From assembly GCF_019059575.1 (NCBI RefSeq), contig NW_024881825.1:124001-188000 (forward strand): a DNA stretch of 64,000 nucleotides. The letters run 5' to 3'. A model generated the notes under the pieces. That model searched no databases and was not told the origin of the DNA. It saw only the letters and a list, made by a program, of their open reading frames with translations. Both the position numbers and the translations under genes were made by a program. Shown here one piece after another: positions 36,366 through 47,433 of this stretch (the stretch's first letter is position 1; each line of letters starts with the position of its first letter). This DNA is from Amphibalanus amphitrite (lineage: Eukaryota > Arthropoda > Thecostraca > Balanomorpha > Balanidae).

Positions 36366-37727
36366 TACAGGGTGTCCCATAAGTTCGTTCTCACATTTTA
36401 TTTGCATGTGAAACAGAGTACTTTGCGTTTTGATATATTTATGACCCCTCAATGTGCTCCCCATTTAATAGGCAAACACATGAACACATGCTGCGGCATG
36501 CCAACCGGCATGTTTGGCTGCATAGCAGGCTTAAAGTTAACCCAGACTGACTTGACATGCGCCGTGAGCTCCTCGAGGCTGGAACAGCGCTACGCTTCGA
36601 CGAGCCTAAATTTCAGCATAACCAACAATTTTTTTATAAAATTTTGATCCGATGAGGTGCCTGGCATGTGGTCTTGCCACAAACGCCTGTCACAGTCTCC
36701 TTCCACCGCTTTTAAGCTTTGCTTGGCCTGTGCACTGATGCACTGTCTTGCCTGAAGATGGGCCTACGACCTCTCGGATGCCATTTTCTCCTCTATAAAT
36801 GTGTTCATACTCGCGGTTCGAGTTCAGCTTGAGGGCTGAAACTCCTCCTAGATTTTCTTGGAAAAGCATTATGCTTCCCAAAGCTGTTTCTGGGACACCA
36901 ATCGCAACCTGGTCAGCGTCTGGACGCCTATAACCCCACAATACCGTGATCTTGGCCTTTCGCATAGGAACATAACGGGACGAAACGGAGGCCTCCTCCT
37001 TCGCCCTTATGGGGTTGTTTTCGGGTTTGGACGGGTGTTTCATCTCGAACGTGGACTAGTTAGTCCAGATGACCTGGTTGATGTCCTCAGCCCTTTAGTT
37101 TTTTTAGCCTCAGGCATAACGAAACTCATGTTTGGCCATTTTAAGACGTTTTTGACTGTTTTGAGCCCTCCGGTAAGCAAAGCTTAAGTCACCTTGAGTT
37201 ATGTTCCCCGTAAGAACAATTTTAGACAGCTGGTAATCCATCCTGAAAAGTCTGCTTACCAACTTTCTAACCCTTTGACCTTTTTGATGGCCACTTTGGC
37301 GCCACACAGTTTTGGCCACATGGCTCACTCCTGAGAGCTGACAAAAAAAGAGGATAAACTTGCAATGATTGACTCCCGACAAATCATCGGTGTCACTTGC
37401 TGACTGTGCGTCCAGTTAGCGATGGACATTGTCTACAGACTGGTAGGCCTCAATCACCCTCAATCGTCGCGAATGGTCACGTGCTGACTAAATACCGAGA
37501 CGTACCCGTATTGGAGACCTCTATGTTGCGGCGTTAGCCGTCTGTGTAGGAAACGGGCTCTCTAGCAAAAACTATTTTGTCTACAGAAATTAGTTACTGT
37601 GGAGCATATTTCTACCAGCCATGGCAACCACGTAAGCTCAGTAACGAACCAATTTCAGCGTGTCTTTAAGCAAGAGAGCCTAAAAACGTAAAATTTAGGT
37701 GAGAACGAACTTATGGGACACCCTGTA
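36366..37727 (-). mobile_element. mariner-like DNA transposon, decayed
   Basis: The element proper is 36368-37725 (1358 bp, the usual mariner length). Its ends are perfect 27-bp inverted repeats starting CAGGGTGTCCCATAAGTTCG, and TA lies on both sides, the target duplication of the Tc1/mariner superfamily. The minus strand keeps transposase-like pieces, for example ENNPIRAKEEASVSSRYVPM followed by KITVLWGY, which resembles the mariner catalytic region. The frame is broken in several places and a start-to-end transposase is not visible. The two pieces open on the minus strand are 37382-37110 and 37043-36690. The intact ends beside a decayed frame suggest the tips could still be recognised by a transposase made elsewhere. 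Confidence 0.88.
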
Positions 37728-38530
37728 CATTGACAGGTTACTCAGTCCGCTCCCAGGTTACGAGGCGATGAGAAGTTGATGAGTCGGTCCAGCCAAGGGT
37801 GTGCTCTCGTCTCTGCTGGTGAGCGGCGTGGGCGGCCCCGGGGCGGAGGCGGGGGCGGCAGATCGCCGGCACGTCCGCTCCCACGGTGTGTCGGCCGGAC
37901 GCTGGCCGCCCCCGCCCCCGCCCCGGCGGCGGGTCACGCGGAGAGCCGGCCGGGGCCGCCGGGTCACCGCCGGGTCACGGGCGCGGCCCGGCCGAGCAGC
38001 AGTCACTCACGGAGCTCGCCGCCGCCGCCGGCCGTGCGAACCGGGCCAATCGGCTTACCGTACCCACTGTGCGGGCCCGCGCCCATTCATGGGTATGTGC
38101 CGCCTTCCTCAATGGGGCGCGGGCAGCTCTGTCCGGCCGGTCTCGCTCCGTCCGGACCGGGCCGCTCCACAGTAGCCGCGCCGCCGGGATTTACGACCCC
38201 CGCCACCGGGGCCGGGACGCTCCCCTCCGAGCGTGATCGGGCCGGCGGGCCGTGCGTGCGCCGCCAAATGGGCCACGGGGGCGGCGGCGGCGGCGCCATT
38301 TCTCACCGCTCGCACCCGGCCCAATTGGCCAACGCGGCCGCACGCGCCGGTAAAAAGGGAAACCGAAGTCGGCGCCCGACTCTGACGGCTTGGCGCGGGC
38401 GATACCATCTGACGACACGTGCCCATCAGCAGTGCCACGCCCTCCCTCCGTGAGTCCGTGTGTCTGTGGTGAGCAGCGCGAACGGGCGAGGAACAATGCA
38501 GGCAACTCGGCGGTGCCGCCGCGGTCAGAG
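37728..38530. other. GC-rich gene-free stretch
   Basis: Overlapping GC-rich open frames lie on both strands with no recognisable domain. I do not support any as a gene. Confidence 0.5.
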
Positions 38531-38534
38531 ATCA

Positions 38535-38855
38535 GGGGCGCGCCGCGCTGCTACAGACACACAGCCAACGGGGGCGGGACGCTGCTACAACAGACACACA
38601 GCCAACGGGGGCGGAACGCTGCTACAACAGACACACAGCCAACGGGGGCGCGCCGCGCTGCTACAACAGACACACAGCCAACGGGGGCGGGACGCTGCTA
38701 CAACAGACACACAGCCAACGGGGGCGCGCCGCGCTGCTACAACAGACACACAGCCAACGGGGCGGGACGCTGCTACAGACACACAGCCAACGGGGGCGGG
38801 ACGCTGCTACAGACACACAGCCAACGGGGCAGGAGGCTGCCACAGGCACACAGCA
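38535..38855. repeat. Minisatellite, 34- to 38-bp unit, about nine copies
   Basis: The core ACAGACACACAGCCAACGGG recurs about nine times. Spacers vary between GGGCGGGACGCTGCTACA and GGGCGCGCCGCGCTGCTACA, and some copies lack one ACA triplet. Confidence 0.92.
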
Positions 38856-38859
38856 AGTC

Positions 38860-40500
38860 AGGGACGGAGCGGGTTGAAGCAGCCCGGCGCTAGGACGGGC
38901 TGTAGCCACCCGGGCGGATGCGTCCTCACCCTCAGTCACACAGTCCGTCACGGGTGCTGTTACCGTGACGAGGGAGGGTGAAGCGCCGTGACCGAAAGTC
39001 ACTGGTCGCCCGGCTCGGCCCCGCGGAGGCACATTTCGCCGTTTTCCATTACGGCGAGCAGCGACCGTGTTCACCCAGCGAACAGAGGGGTAAAAAAGAT
39101 GATTCCATCGTCAGCAGCGATGGTGTCTCCCGGTTGCGACGGAGAAGTGTATAGAGCAAAACGTGTGGAGTATCGCACAGCATCAAACAGCCAAGCACTT
39201 CTTTACGGCAAGTCCCCGCCAGCGTCTGAGGGCCCCGCACCGTGCCATCACGTCCGCTCAGGATGTGCCGCACCGTCCGCTCCCAGGCCCTCTTTCCTGC
39301 GATTGCCCCATTGGACTGGACGGATCAACATTTGAACAATGTCTGATTCCCCCGAGATGAGGCAGAGCGGTGGCGCGCCGGTTGCCCAATGTCTGGTATT
39401 AATTCGGCCGGCGAGGAGCCGGGGGCGGGAATCCATCAGCGCTGGCAGGCCCAGCACGCCCTGAGCACGGCCCGCCACGGCCAACACGTTCGCGCCGCTG
39501 CGGGCCGATCAAACCACATGTCAGCACGTACCGACACCGCCAGCCCGGGAATTAATACAAACGTCTAATGGGATGGATCGGGGACGACAGCGAATATAAA
39601 TGTTGACATCTGATGTCGCTGTCCGTGTGTAAGTGGTATTTGATTAAAGTCGAGATTGATGGCCGAAAATTATGATGAGCGTGACTCATGTTCAAGGTTT
39701 GTAGCGTGCGTGTGTCATCACCCCGGGTAATACGATTTTACGACAGATAACATCAACGTCTTAGCTTCCATACTGATTATCTTTACAGAACAAACTATCC
39801 CATGTTGAGTAGCAATTACAAGTATATATTGAGACGAGTAGCACAGCACATTCGGGCGTACGCATTTCGTCGCATTGACTTCTTCAACGCCCCTTTCGGA
39901 AATAAAAACAATGCAAACACACAAAAATAAATCTTGCACGGCGCAGTCTTACACTCCGTTGAATAATAACATGCTAAGAATGTGCAATGATGGCCACCGA
40001 TAAAAACGTGCTTGTCGGTATTTTTTTTTTTTTTTTTCTAAGCCGCCATCCATTATAAGGTGACCAGGAGAGACCAGAGAGGTGACGGTATAAAGCTACT
40101 GATACAAAATAATAATCGTACTAGAATACAAAAACAGGACACATATTTAGAACAAGTCGGACGGCGGTGTATTTTCGTTTCCTATCATTTTTTTCTTTTG
40201 GTTTTCAACGGAGTGTTAGACCGCTGTGCAACTTTTATTCATGCATGTCTTTGTGTTGTTCCTAAGCGCCGGTATCGTTCACGTTACAGCGCATTCCCGG
40301 GACATGAAACCGCACACGTCTCCCCAATAAATTTCGCCGAGCCGACGGGCACTCCCGGATTCCAGGCAGCCAGGACAGCGCCTCAGCAGCCGGATATGTC
40401 TCGGCGGATCGAAATACCGACCAGCTGCGTCTGTCGCTGTCAGCAGCTCTGCCAGCGGCCGCAGCATCCGGCCCCTCCCCCCCCACCCCCTCCCGCGCAC
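38860..40500. other. Gene-free stretch upstream of the host gene
   Basis: I see no supported gene. A run of T lies at about 40021-40037. The GC content rises steeply after about 40290 towards the first coding exon. Confidence 0.5.
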
Positions 40501-40857
40501 ACCTGGTCCATGGGTCGTGCACGGGCCCCGCCCCCGCCCTCGCCGTCCGTCCGTCGGTGGGTCGGCGCGGGGCGCATCTCTGGCCGGCGGCGGCAGAGCG
40601 GCCGCACCCGATCACCTTGGCTGGCCGCCGCCGCGCCGCCGCGCCGTCCTCTGCGGCGGTGGCCGCTCTCCGCGGCGCCGCAGTGTCACGCGCGCCGTGG
40701 CCCCGAGCGGACGTGTGAGACGGTGCGCGCGCGACTCGGGCTGACCGAGCACAGAGAGAGGAGAGGAGAGTGGGCGCGCGCCGGACGCTCGGACCGACAT
40801 GGAGCCCAGCGCGGCCGGCTGACTGTGACCAGCAGAGTGACAGCCCAGCCGACAGAG
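40500..40857 (+). promoter_or_regulatory. Probable promoter / 5' leader of the chitin-binding gene
   Basis: A very GC- and CpG-rich stretch directly precedes the signal-peptide exon. I see no convincing TATA box, so the transcription start cannot be placed. A short upstream frame (40799-40822) lies in the presumed leader. Confidence 0.4.
40799..40822 (+). other. Upstream open reading frame (7 codons)
   Basis: ATG GAG CCC AGC GCG GCC GGC TGA, 35 bases before the presumed main start. If the leader includes it, it could lower translation of the main frame. Confidence 0.4.
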
Positions 40858-40930
40858 ATGTGGCGGACGGGCGGGCTCGGCACCGCCGCCGCCACGGCGA
40901 TTCTGCTGCTGCTCAGCGCCACCGCTGCCG
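40858..40930 (+). CDS. Chitin-binding protein, exon 1 (signal peptide), partial gene
   Basis: The frame opens at ATG and reads MWRTGGLGTAAATAILLLLS followed by ATAA. That is a typical signal peptide, with a basic residue early, a run of Ala, Ile and Leu, and small residues at the end. A strong splice donor, G|GTGAGT, follows at 40931 and leaves the last codon split after its first base (phase 1). The next exon I propose, 55253-55356, begins with the two bases needed. I chose this start because the earlier ATG at 40799 ends after seven codons. The link to the downstream exons is inferred from phase, strand and the need of a cuticle protein for a signal peptide. Another exon inside the 14 kb intron cannot be excluded. 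Confidence 0.6.
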
Positions 40931-41331
40931 GTGAGTGCTGAGACCCCCGACCCCTCCGTAACTGAACCTACCACTGGCCTTAGGATACAAATACTTCAGA
41001 CCGTTTAAACGTCTGAGTTTATCAGGTATTTTTATTTGATTCAACATATGCATGCAGATGAAACCGAGGTAATAACAAGCAATAAATATAACTGAAATTT
41101 ATACGGCCTCCGCCTAAGACACTGTCGTGCAAGAAATATGAAGTCCACAAATCATTAGTGGTAAACTAGTGATTCGCTGCTTTCAACCAGCAAAGGTATA
41201 ATCAAATAAATGAAACATTAAGATAATTGCCTGGCTCGTTAATAAGCAAAACGGTTATTATTCAACATGTCATTGATCAAACAAATGATATCCAATTACA
41301 TTCAAAGCACTTTGAACCTTTGTGAGCTCAC

Positions 41332-43069
41332 AAAGGGACAGTATCACCATTTTGATGAAATTTGACGTTGCATAGGCCCCACCTTTCTGGTCCGGGAACT
41401 GAAGACCGATCCTCGAAGCTCCACACCGTTATCCCGCTATCGCCGCTCAAAGTACGAAAGGTGTACCACACTTTGAATCGTGCTTCACTATCTTCACTGT
41501 TTAAATGTTTGCGCCGTTTTGAATTGACCGCCAGTAATAAAACTTTTACCCTGGTCATTTCATCAAATTTTATAAAGCCAAAACGTTTTTCGCACTTATT
41601 CATCATCGTTAAATTCATTAAATAGTCGTAGGCAATTTCCGCTGTTTCCTTCGGATTCTAGCGGCTCAACAAAGGAATTCCTCCAGCTTGAATCACAATC
41701 TCCCTCCAATGTATGACGTTTATCACGTGATTGTCACGTGATATTTTCTCCCATTGTCAATTGTCACGTCCAATTGTCACTCCCTCCAATTGTCACGTTA
41801 TATTTTTATAGGCAATAGGGGAGAGTGGGGTGGGTTGTATCAGTTTTTACTCCGAGACCCATAAACTCGTAACTATCCGTGATAAACTCATTATTTCCAT
41901 ACTATCCCCTTCATTGATTCTTCTGCTTTTTTGTGCAAAGTAACTTTTCCGCTACCTCTACCAGTTTTTCTTCTACGGTCTGCCGAATAGAACAATGTTT
42001 TTGATACAACTTGCCCCATGGCTTGGGTGAGTTGTATCACATGGTGGGGTAATTTGTATCACTATTTCACGTTTCAGGGAGTGTGCTTGCTACTGGTTTT
42101 GAACATAACAGCAACATTAAATGGGGTTAATACAATGTATAGGTATGCTCAAAGGCTTCACTTTATTAGACTTAACTTAGGTCAATGCAATCCGAACGAA
42201 ACATCAACAGACTAGACGCAAAAGTGGCCCGTTAAGAGCAAAGAAGCCAACACATTGTGCCGAAATGGAACGAGCATTGACTAGCTACCTACAAACGCGA
42301 GCCAGGGCTTAGCTTTCGCGATCAAAAGCAACATACCCATACATACATACATACATACATGTTACAACATACCCCACCCTGCTCTGATACAACATGTACC
42401 TAGCCGCCATCTTGGAAAAACATCCTCGTGCTCAGAAAACAGCGGACAGCTGGAGAAATCCGTTTTCACTCACGCAGCCTTAGAACCTACCTTCACCACC
42501 GCTACGGAGATCTTTCAAATTCGTGCACATCTAAATGCCCAAAACACACATTTTCTTGCAACTTATTTTTTTAGAATGACATTAAAGAAAACATAAAATC
42601 GGCTCTCACCTCGAGACGCGTCCACTCAGCGACAAGACGGAACAGGGAAAGATGGCGCCCGGAAAACCTCGTCGGCTGGTCGTGTCGCGAGCGCCATCCA
42701 TTGGATAAGTTTGGCACAATTCGCCCTGATACAACTTGGACATGATACAACTCTCCCCGCTCTCCCCTACCTAAGGCTACCTCTCCCTAAGGACAACTCA
42801 ATCAGAAGAACGACCGCGTAAGCGTAGCGTCAATAATGTATTATCTGCGCCAGTTCTGTAGTAATTTTGCATGCTTCCAAACTGGCAGCCATGCTTGTAT
42901 AGTGGTGGTTCGCTCATGAAAATGAATCATGAAAATGAAATGTGGTTGCAATATTTTTCACCGAGTTCGGTCCTCAAACTATGTTTTTCTGATTCAGAAA
43001 AATAAGAAATGCTAGTAAAAAAAAAATCAGCTCCATGCATGGATTTTTTTTCGATGATACTGTCCCTTT
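41332..43069. mobile_element. Possible inverted-repeat element around the TA-flanked element A
   Basis: AAAGGGACAGTATCA at 41332-41346 is matched by its exact reverse complement at 43055-43069. The 15-bp pair encloses element A (41818-42767) and some AT-rich sequence with repeated CAATTGTCACGT. I find no clear target duplication, so the edges are uncertain. Confidence 0.45.
41816..42769. mobile_element. TA-flanked non-autonomous element A (950 bp)
   Basis: The element proper is 41818-42767, with TA on each side. Its ends are imperfect inverted repeats: GGGGAGAGTGGGGTGGGTTG on the left and GGGGAGAGCGGGGAGAGTTG as the complement of the right, both running into TATCA. The motif TTGTATCA with a G-rich partner (GGGGTAATTTGTATCAC, or its complement) recurs inside at about 42003-42062, 42361-42400 and 42721-42750. 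There is no transposase. A TA duplication fits the Tc1/mariner superfamily, but the G-rich ends are unusual. It is closely similar in plan and length to element B at 43501-45857. Confidence 0.8.
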
Positions 43070-43498
43070 AAATCAACACAATGGCAGCCCTTCCCAACAA
43101 TTCCACTTTCGCTGTAACTAATGGCGCTCGGACCGCCGCATCCCCCACCGAGGTCGGAAGTGAAATGTCACCGCGCTCCACCGCACCGACAAACCAGCCC
43201 GACACGGGGACAATCCAAATCCGTCCTAATCTGTGCGGGCCGGCCGGGCCGCGCGCCACACCACTCACCCGGCGTCCGACCCCCCCCCCCCCGTCCCGTG
43301 ACGGTGACTCAGACTCACCGTCAGGGCGACACACTGTACCGTGACGGTCAGTCTGAGTCGGACTGTGGAACTAGGGTCCCCGGTGACCACGGTCGGCGGT
43401 CCAGGCCGGCGGAGGTCGGCACAGTGCGGACGGTCCAGGCTCCAGTCGGGAAGGAATGACAATATCATAAGAAGAGTAAATGGGCAGCTGTCCGGGAT
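42770..43498. other. Intron sequence between elements A and B
   Basis: No gene visible. An AT-rich part is followed by GC-rich DNA from about 43080. A self-complementary CCATGCATGG lies near 43032. Confidence 0.5.
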
Positions 43499-45859
43499 AG
43501 GGTAGGGTGGGGTAATTTGAACATGTGGGGCAATTTGAACATAGTGTGAATAACAGAAAATTACGGAAAATCCATAAGTGGCATGACAATAAGACCAATG
43601 GGAGAAATTATCGTAACTAAAAGGGCTATCATATGAACGGGGTTTAAAGTTTCAGGGAATGAAGATGTTGACGCGCAGTGTAAAAAATCAATTTCGCAAG
43701 GAAAAACGCCTAACAACACGTCATTGCAACTTCATTGCAGCGCAAAATCTTGCATTGCTAGCGCCTAATACGCAACGGCTTTTGTTGTATAATGACCTAA
43801 TCAGTGCCTTCAATCCAAGAAATTTGCTTTTGAACCCTGTTTTTTATAATGGCAAAATAACTTTTAGCGTGGGGTAATTTGAACATAGTGTGAGAATTTG
43901 AATGAAGACAGGGATAGCTCCGAAAAAAACAACGCCCCCAGTTTTTTTTTTGCCAATATTTTCGACCCAAGGCAGTAGCAGATAAGTGATGCCAGTTTTA
44001 GAAAAGTTACGTCTAATATCCGTCTAATGTCCGGCATTTTTGTTAATTTTCCGTCCAAAAATGTTAAAGTCAACTATTTGTCCAAATATGTCCGAAAATT
44101 ATGCAGCTATCAACACTCAAAACCGTCATTTATATTGCTTATCATGTAATTCTACCAGCCGAAAAGTGTTCATTATATTGAGAGCTTAAAGGGAGATAAT
44201 GAGCTTTCTTTTTTCTTAAATAAAAATTACTCGACATCTATACTATTTCTACTGTAGTTTCTATAAAATATGAAAATTTCCTAGCACATTTTCGTATGTG
44301 AAAAAGGTTTTTATTTTTGCAAAAAAGAAGCAGTACTTGCAGTACTTGTAACACCCACCGAAATGCGTTGTCCTTCTCTATAAAAAAAAGTCGCAGTATA
44401 TGGCGCTTTTGTTTCAAACAGCGACGCTTGGGTTTTTGTTTATGTTATCGCCTTGTCGTTGCTTGGTTGTAAGGATTCTAATTTGAATTAGAGTTAATTC
44501 GGTTTAGAATTAATTAGACTCTAATTCGGGGGTACATAGTGCCTACTCTTCTTTGTTTCCAAGTATTATTTTGCGCCACAAATGAACGGCATGCGCCAGA
44601 AACGCAGCCAAATCTTGCGATTGCGACTACGAAATTCATTATTTTGGCCTCAGAGCCTGAAGCGAAAAATACAAGCATATTTATTTCAAAAAGACTTCAG
44701 GTTTGTCGAACGGTGTTATGAGAATTTTGATAACAGTACTGCATAAGTTTTTCAGTGATGCCGCAAAAGTGTTGTATCTATCTTCTTTTATTGTGCAGTC
44801 GGCGGGACCGATTCAAAATTGAGTCGTTGCTACTAAAATAGCAGCATATGGCGACAGATGATGAACAGGAAAAATAGTTGCGTAAATTTAGACATAAACC
44901 ACCCCCAAACCATGAATATCTTTTGAAGGCACTATAGACGACCATTAACTAACTAGATGTGATGAAGATCAAATGTAATGAATACGCTCATTTTACAAAA
45001 TTACATGCAAGTACCAAAAAGTGATGTAAGTACTTATTCAACGGTCATTTTCAGCGCTCCCCGCTAACGTGACTTCAAGTTGAGATATTTGCGGCAAGGT
45101 ACCGAATTGAGCAAAATGGTTTTAATTTACATTATAACTTGTTGTGTTTTGTCAGAAAATGGTCCTAACTCAGATTTTGTGGAAAAAGGTCATAATCTCC
45201 CTTTAACAAGCTTTCCATTCGCCAATCAATGCTATGCACGATTACTTTATGAAAAGCGCTGAAGTGTAGCAAGCCATCGTCCATTGTTGCCCAGTCTGCT
45301 ACCTTTGTCCAACCAATTCCGAATTGGACATTGGACAAAATCAGAACTCAAAATGTCCAGGTTTCGATTGGTACCACTTTAACAGATGTAGTACGGTTGG
45401 GAGAGTTTTTATCGAACAAAAATGATAGACGTTCTGTTAATTGAAGAGGGACGAATTCTGTCAACTGACCGGTGTGCAGCGTGCAGATATTGCTACTCTG
45501 CAACTGTTATTTTTGCTGTTGTGTTGATTTTTCAAGTGAAGGTATGTTTAGAATTGTTCTGCCTATTTGTTTATGGGTCAAACAACATCGGTGCTGGCGA
45601 GACTATCGTTTTTATGACAGGTAAAGGCATTATGTTCAAATTACCCCACGGTGGGGCAATTTGAACACACCGTGACTTGGTGGAGAAGTGAGGCTATGCT
45701 ATTCAAGGTATGCTCGGCTCATCCAAAAATGAGGCTTGCATGGTGAAAGGAAGTGACACTTGCGCTACTGAAGCAGTTTTTCTTCATCCAGGGTTGAACT
45801 GGAATTTGGTGCAACGGAGAAGACGTAAAAATATGTTCAAATTACCCCACACTACCCTA
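43499..45859. mobile_element. TA-flanked non-autonomous element B, split by a nested hAT-like element
   Basis: The element proper is 43501-45857, with TA on both sides. The left end reads GGGTAGGGTGGGGTAATTTG and the complement of the right reads GGGTAGTGTGGGGTAATTTG, both followed by AACAT: one mismatch in 25. The motif GGGGYAATTTGAACA recurs inside at 43510, 43530, 43870 and near 45650, in both orientations. It contains a second element (43984-45379) with its own 8-bp duplication. Without that insertion B would be about 953 bp, almost the same as element A. There is no transposase frame. Confidence 0.85.
43976..45387. mobile_element. hAT-like element D nested in B
   Basis: The element proper is 43984-45379 (1396 bp). 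It is flanked by TAGCAGAT (43976-43983) and TAACAGAT (45380-45387), an 8-bp duplication with one mismatch. Its ends are imperfect inverted repeats, AAGTGATGCCAGTTTTAG and, from the right, AAGTGGTACCAATCGAAA. Next to both ends, GGACATTTTTGGACGG-type and TTTTGTCCAATGTCCAATTC-type sequence matches element C (1476-1851), in the opposite orientation. D is therefore a longer member of the same family. Its middle is AT-rich and I see no transposase. The mismatch suggests it is older than C. Confidence 0.75.
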
Positions 45860-45990
45860 AGGCTGTCAGGCGAATACCAGATAGGCCTGCAACTGAGGCA
45901 ATATCATGCGACAGGCCCGGCAAATGGGCAGCTACAGTGGATAAGACTGTCCGGTGAATACCAGATGAGGCTGCACCTGTCGCGGGTGGC
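45860..45990. repeat. Short tandem duplication carrying the empty site of element B
   Basis: The sequence around GGATAAGACTGTCCGGTGAA (45936-45955) matches the left flank of element B (from 43481) joined to its right flank (45858 onward) at the TA. This local repeat copy therefore shows the site before insertion. Confidence 0.75.
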
Positions 45991-46182
45991 GGGCCGCCAG
46001 GCTCATGGATACAGATCAAGGAATCACCGCCGGGTACTGGACCGTCGGACCGCGCCGCCATGGGGACCGTGATCTGTCGCCGAGCAAATCACGGCAGAGC
46101 CGGCAGTGACAGCTATCACATACAACTCCCACCGGACACGTGCCAGCCGAAGGTGTCGCCGCTCGAGGGCGCGATACGCTAC

Positions 46183-46444
46183 ACATCGACACCTCTTTTT
46201 AAACCCCACATTTGTTCTCCGGTGAATTTCAGACAAGTTGGTGAGAGACCTTCAAAAAAGGTACAATCACTCGATTTTTTTCAAGTTTGTCTGTCTTGGC
46301 AGATAAAGCAATACCAGAACAGGCCTACGAACACACATATTTGATCAGGATCGGACGATTGGACACTTTTAAAAGGAGATCTTTCGTGCCTCCCGGAAAT
46401 TCACGGGAGAGCAGATGTGGGGTTTTAAAAAAAGGTGTCGACAT
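46183..46444. mobile_element. Small inverted-repeat element (MITE), 254 bp
   Basis: The element proper is 46187-46440. Its tips read CGACACCTCTTTTTAAACCC on the left and CGACACCTTTTTTTAAAACC as the complement of the right. The similarity continues through CCACATYTGYTCTCC and GTGAATTTC, about 50 bp in all. ACAT flanks both sides (46183-46186 and 46441-46444), a likely 4-bp target duplication. There is no coding capacity. Confidence 0.8.
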
Positions 46445-47009
46445 ATGCGTCCACAAGTGACCGTCACCGTGAGCTAGCCATTCGTCAGGACCTCTCCGCG
46501 CCGCAGCTGACGGCTGTCCATATATCATCATCAGATCGCCATAACCATAAATATCACATCAGATCGAGCGCATTCGGGTAATGTGGACACCACGGCATAA
46601 TCGGCACATTTGTCAAGTGTTTCTCAAACGGGAATGTATTACAAACGATCATAAATCGGCCATCAACAGACAATTTAGAAGGAGATTCTTCAATCACCTC
46701 GCCCCAGAAGCCTTTTGTAATTCAATTTTCAAGTAGCTAGGTGCACGCAGGGGCTTAACTGGATTATAATGAACATCAGCCGTTGCTAAACACACTTCAA
46801 GTATTCATCACCTCGCTTGATACGCGCTGAAACAGCTACATTGTTCCCACCCCAGTTTGCATACTAACGAGATCCAATTGTCGCTTTCAAGCACGTGCAG
46901 AATGCATCATCTGCAGCGAGTAGTGTCGAACGTCAGGTTGCGCCACGCGCGATGAGGCGGCCGCGAGGGGCGCGATGGGCCCGTGTGTCCACCGGCGGCT
47001 GCCAGCGGG
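46445..47009. other. Gene-free intron sequence
   Basis: AT-rich at first, then GC-rich. No gene, RNA gene or repeat that I can support. Confidence 0.5.
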
Positions 47010-47127
47010 GCCGTATGACGGCGATAAGTGCCGTCGGCTGGCCGCCGGAGCCGTATGACGGCGGTAAGTGCCGTCAGCCGGCCGCCGGAGCCGTATGACG
47101 GCGGTAAGAGCCATCAGCCGGCCGCTG
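47010..47127. repeat. Minisatellite, 40-bp unit, three copies
   Basis: Three copies of a 40-bp unit that starts GCCGTATGACGGCGRTAAGT. Confidence 0.9.
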
Positions 47128-47433
47128 GCGGACCGGCCCGCTGTGCTAACCGGTCACTGAGCCGCGTTAGGCAACACCACGGGATTTGATTCAGTGGCCG
47201 CTCTCCGTGCGGCGGCCGAGTGATCCCACGGACCGGCTGCGGCCCGCCCCACCGCCCGTCTGCGCGCCGGCCACATTTCGTCCGTGTCACGACGACGGCG
47301 CGGGCCCGGCGGGGTCACTCCGACCTCGCCACGAAGCCGCTCCAGGGCCGCGGGGTCACTCAGGTCCCAGCAGCAGGCCGTCCCGACCCCTGACCGCCGG
47401 ACCCGGCCCGCTGACCGGGGCGCACCGACCGGT

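Noticed and set aside
38535-38855. Regularly spaced repeats as a CRISPR array
   Set aside because: Spacers are themselves repeated and the setting is a eukaryotic genome. It is a minisatellite.
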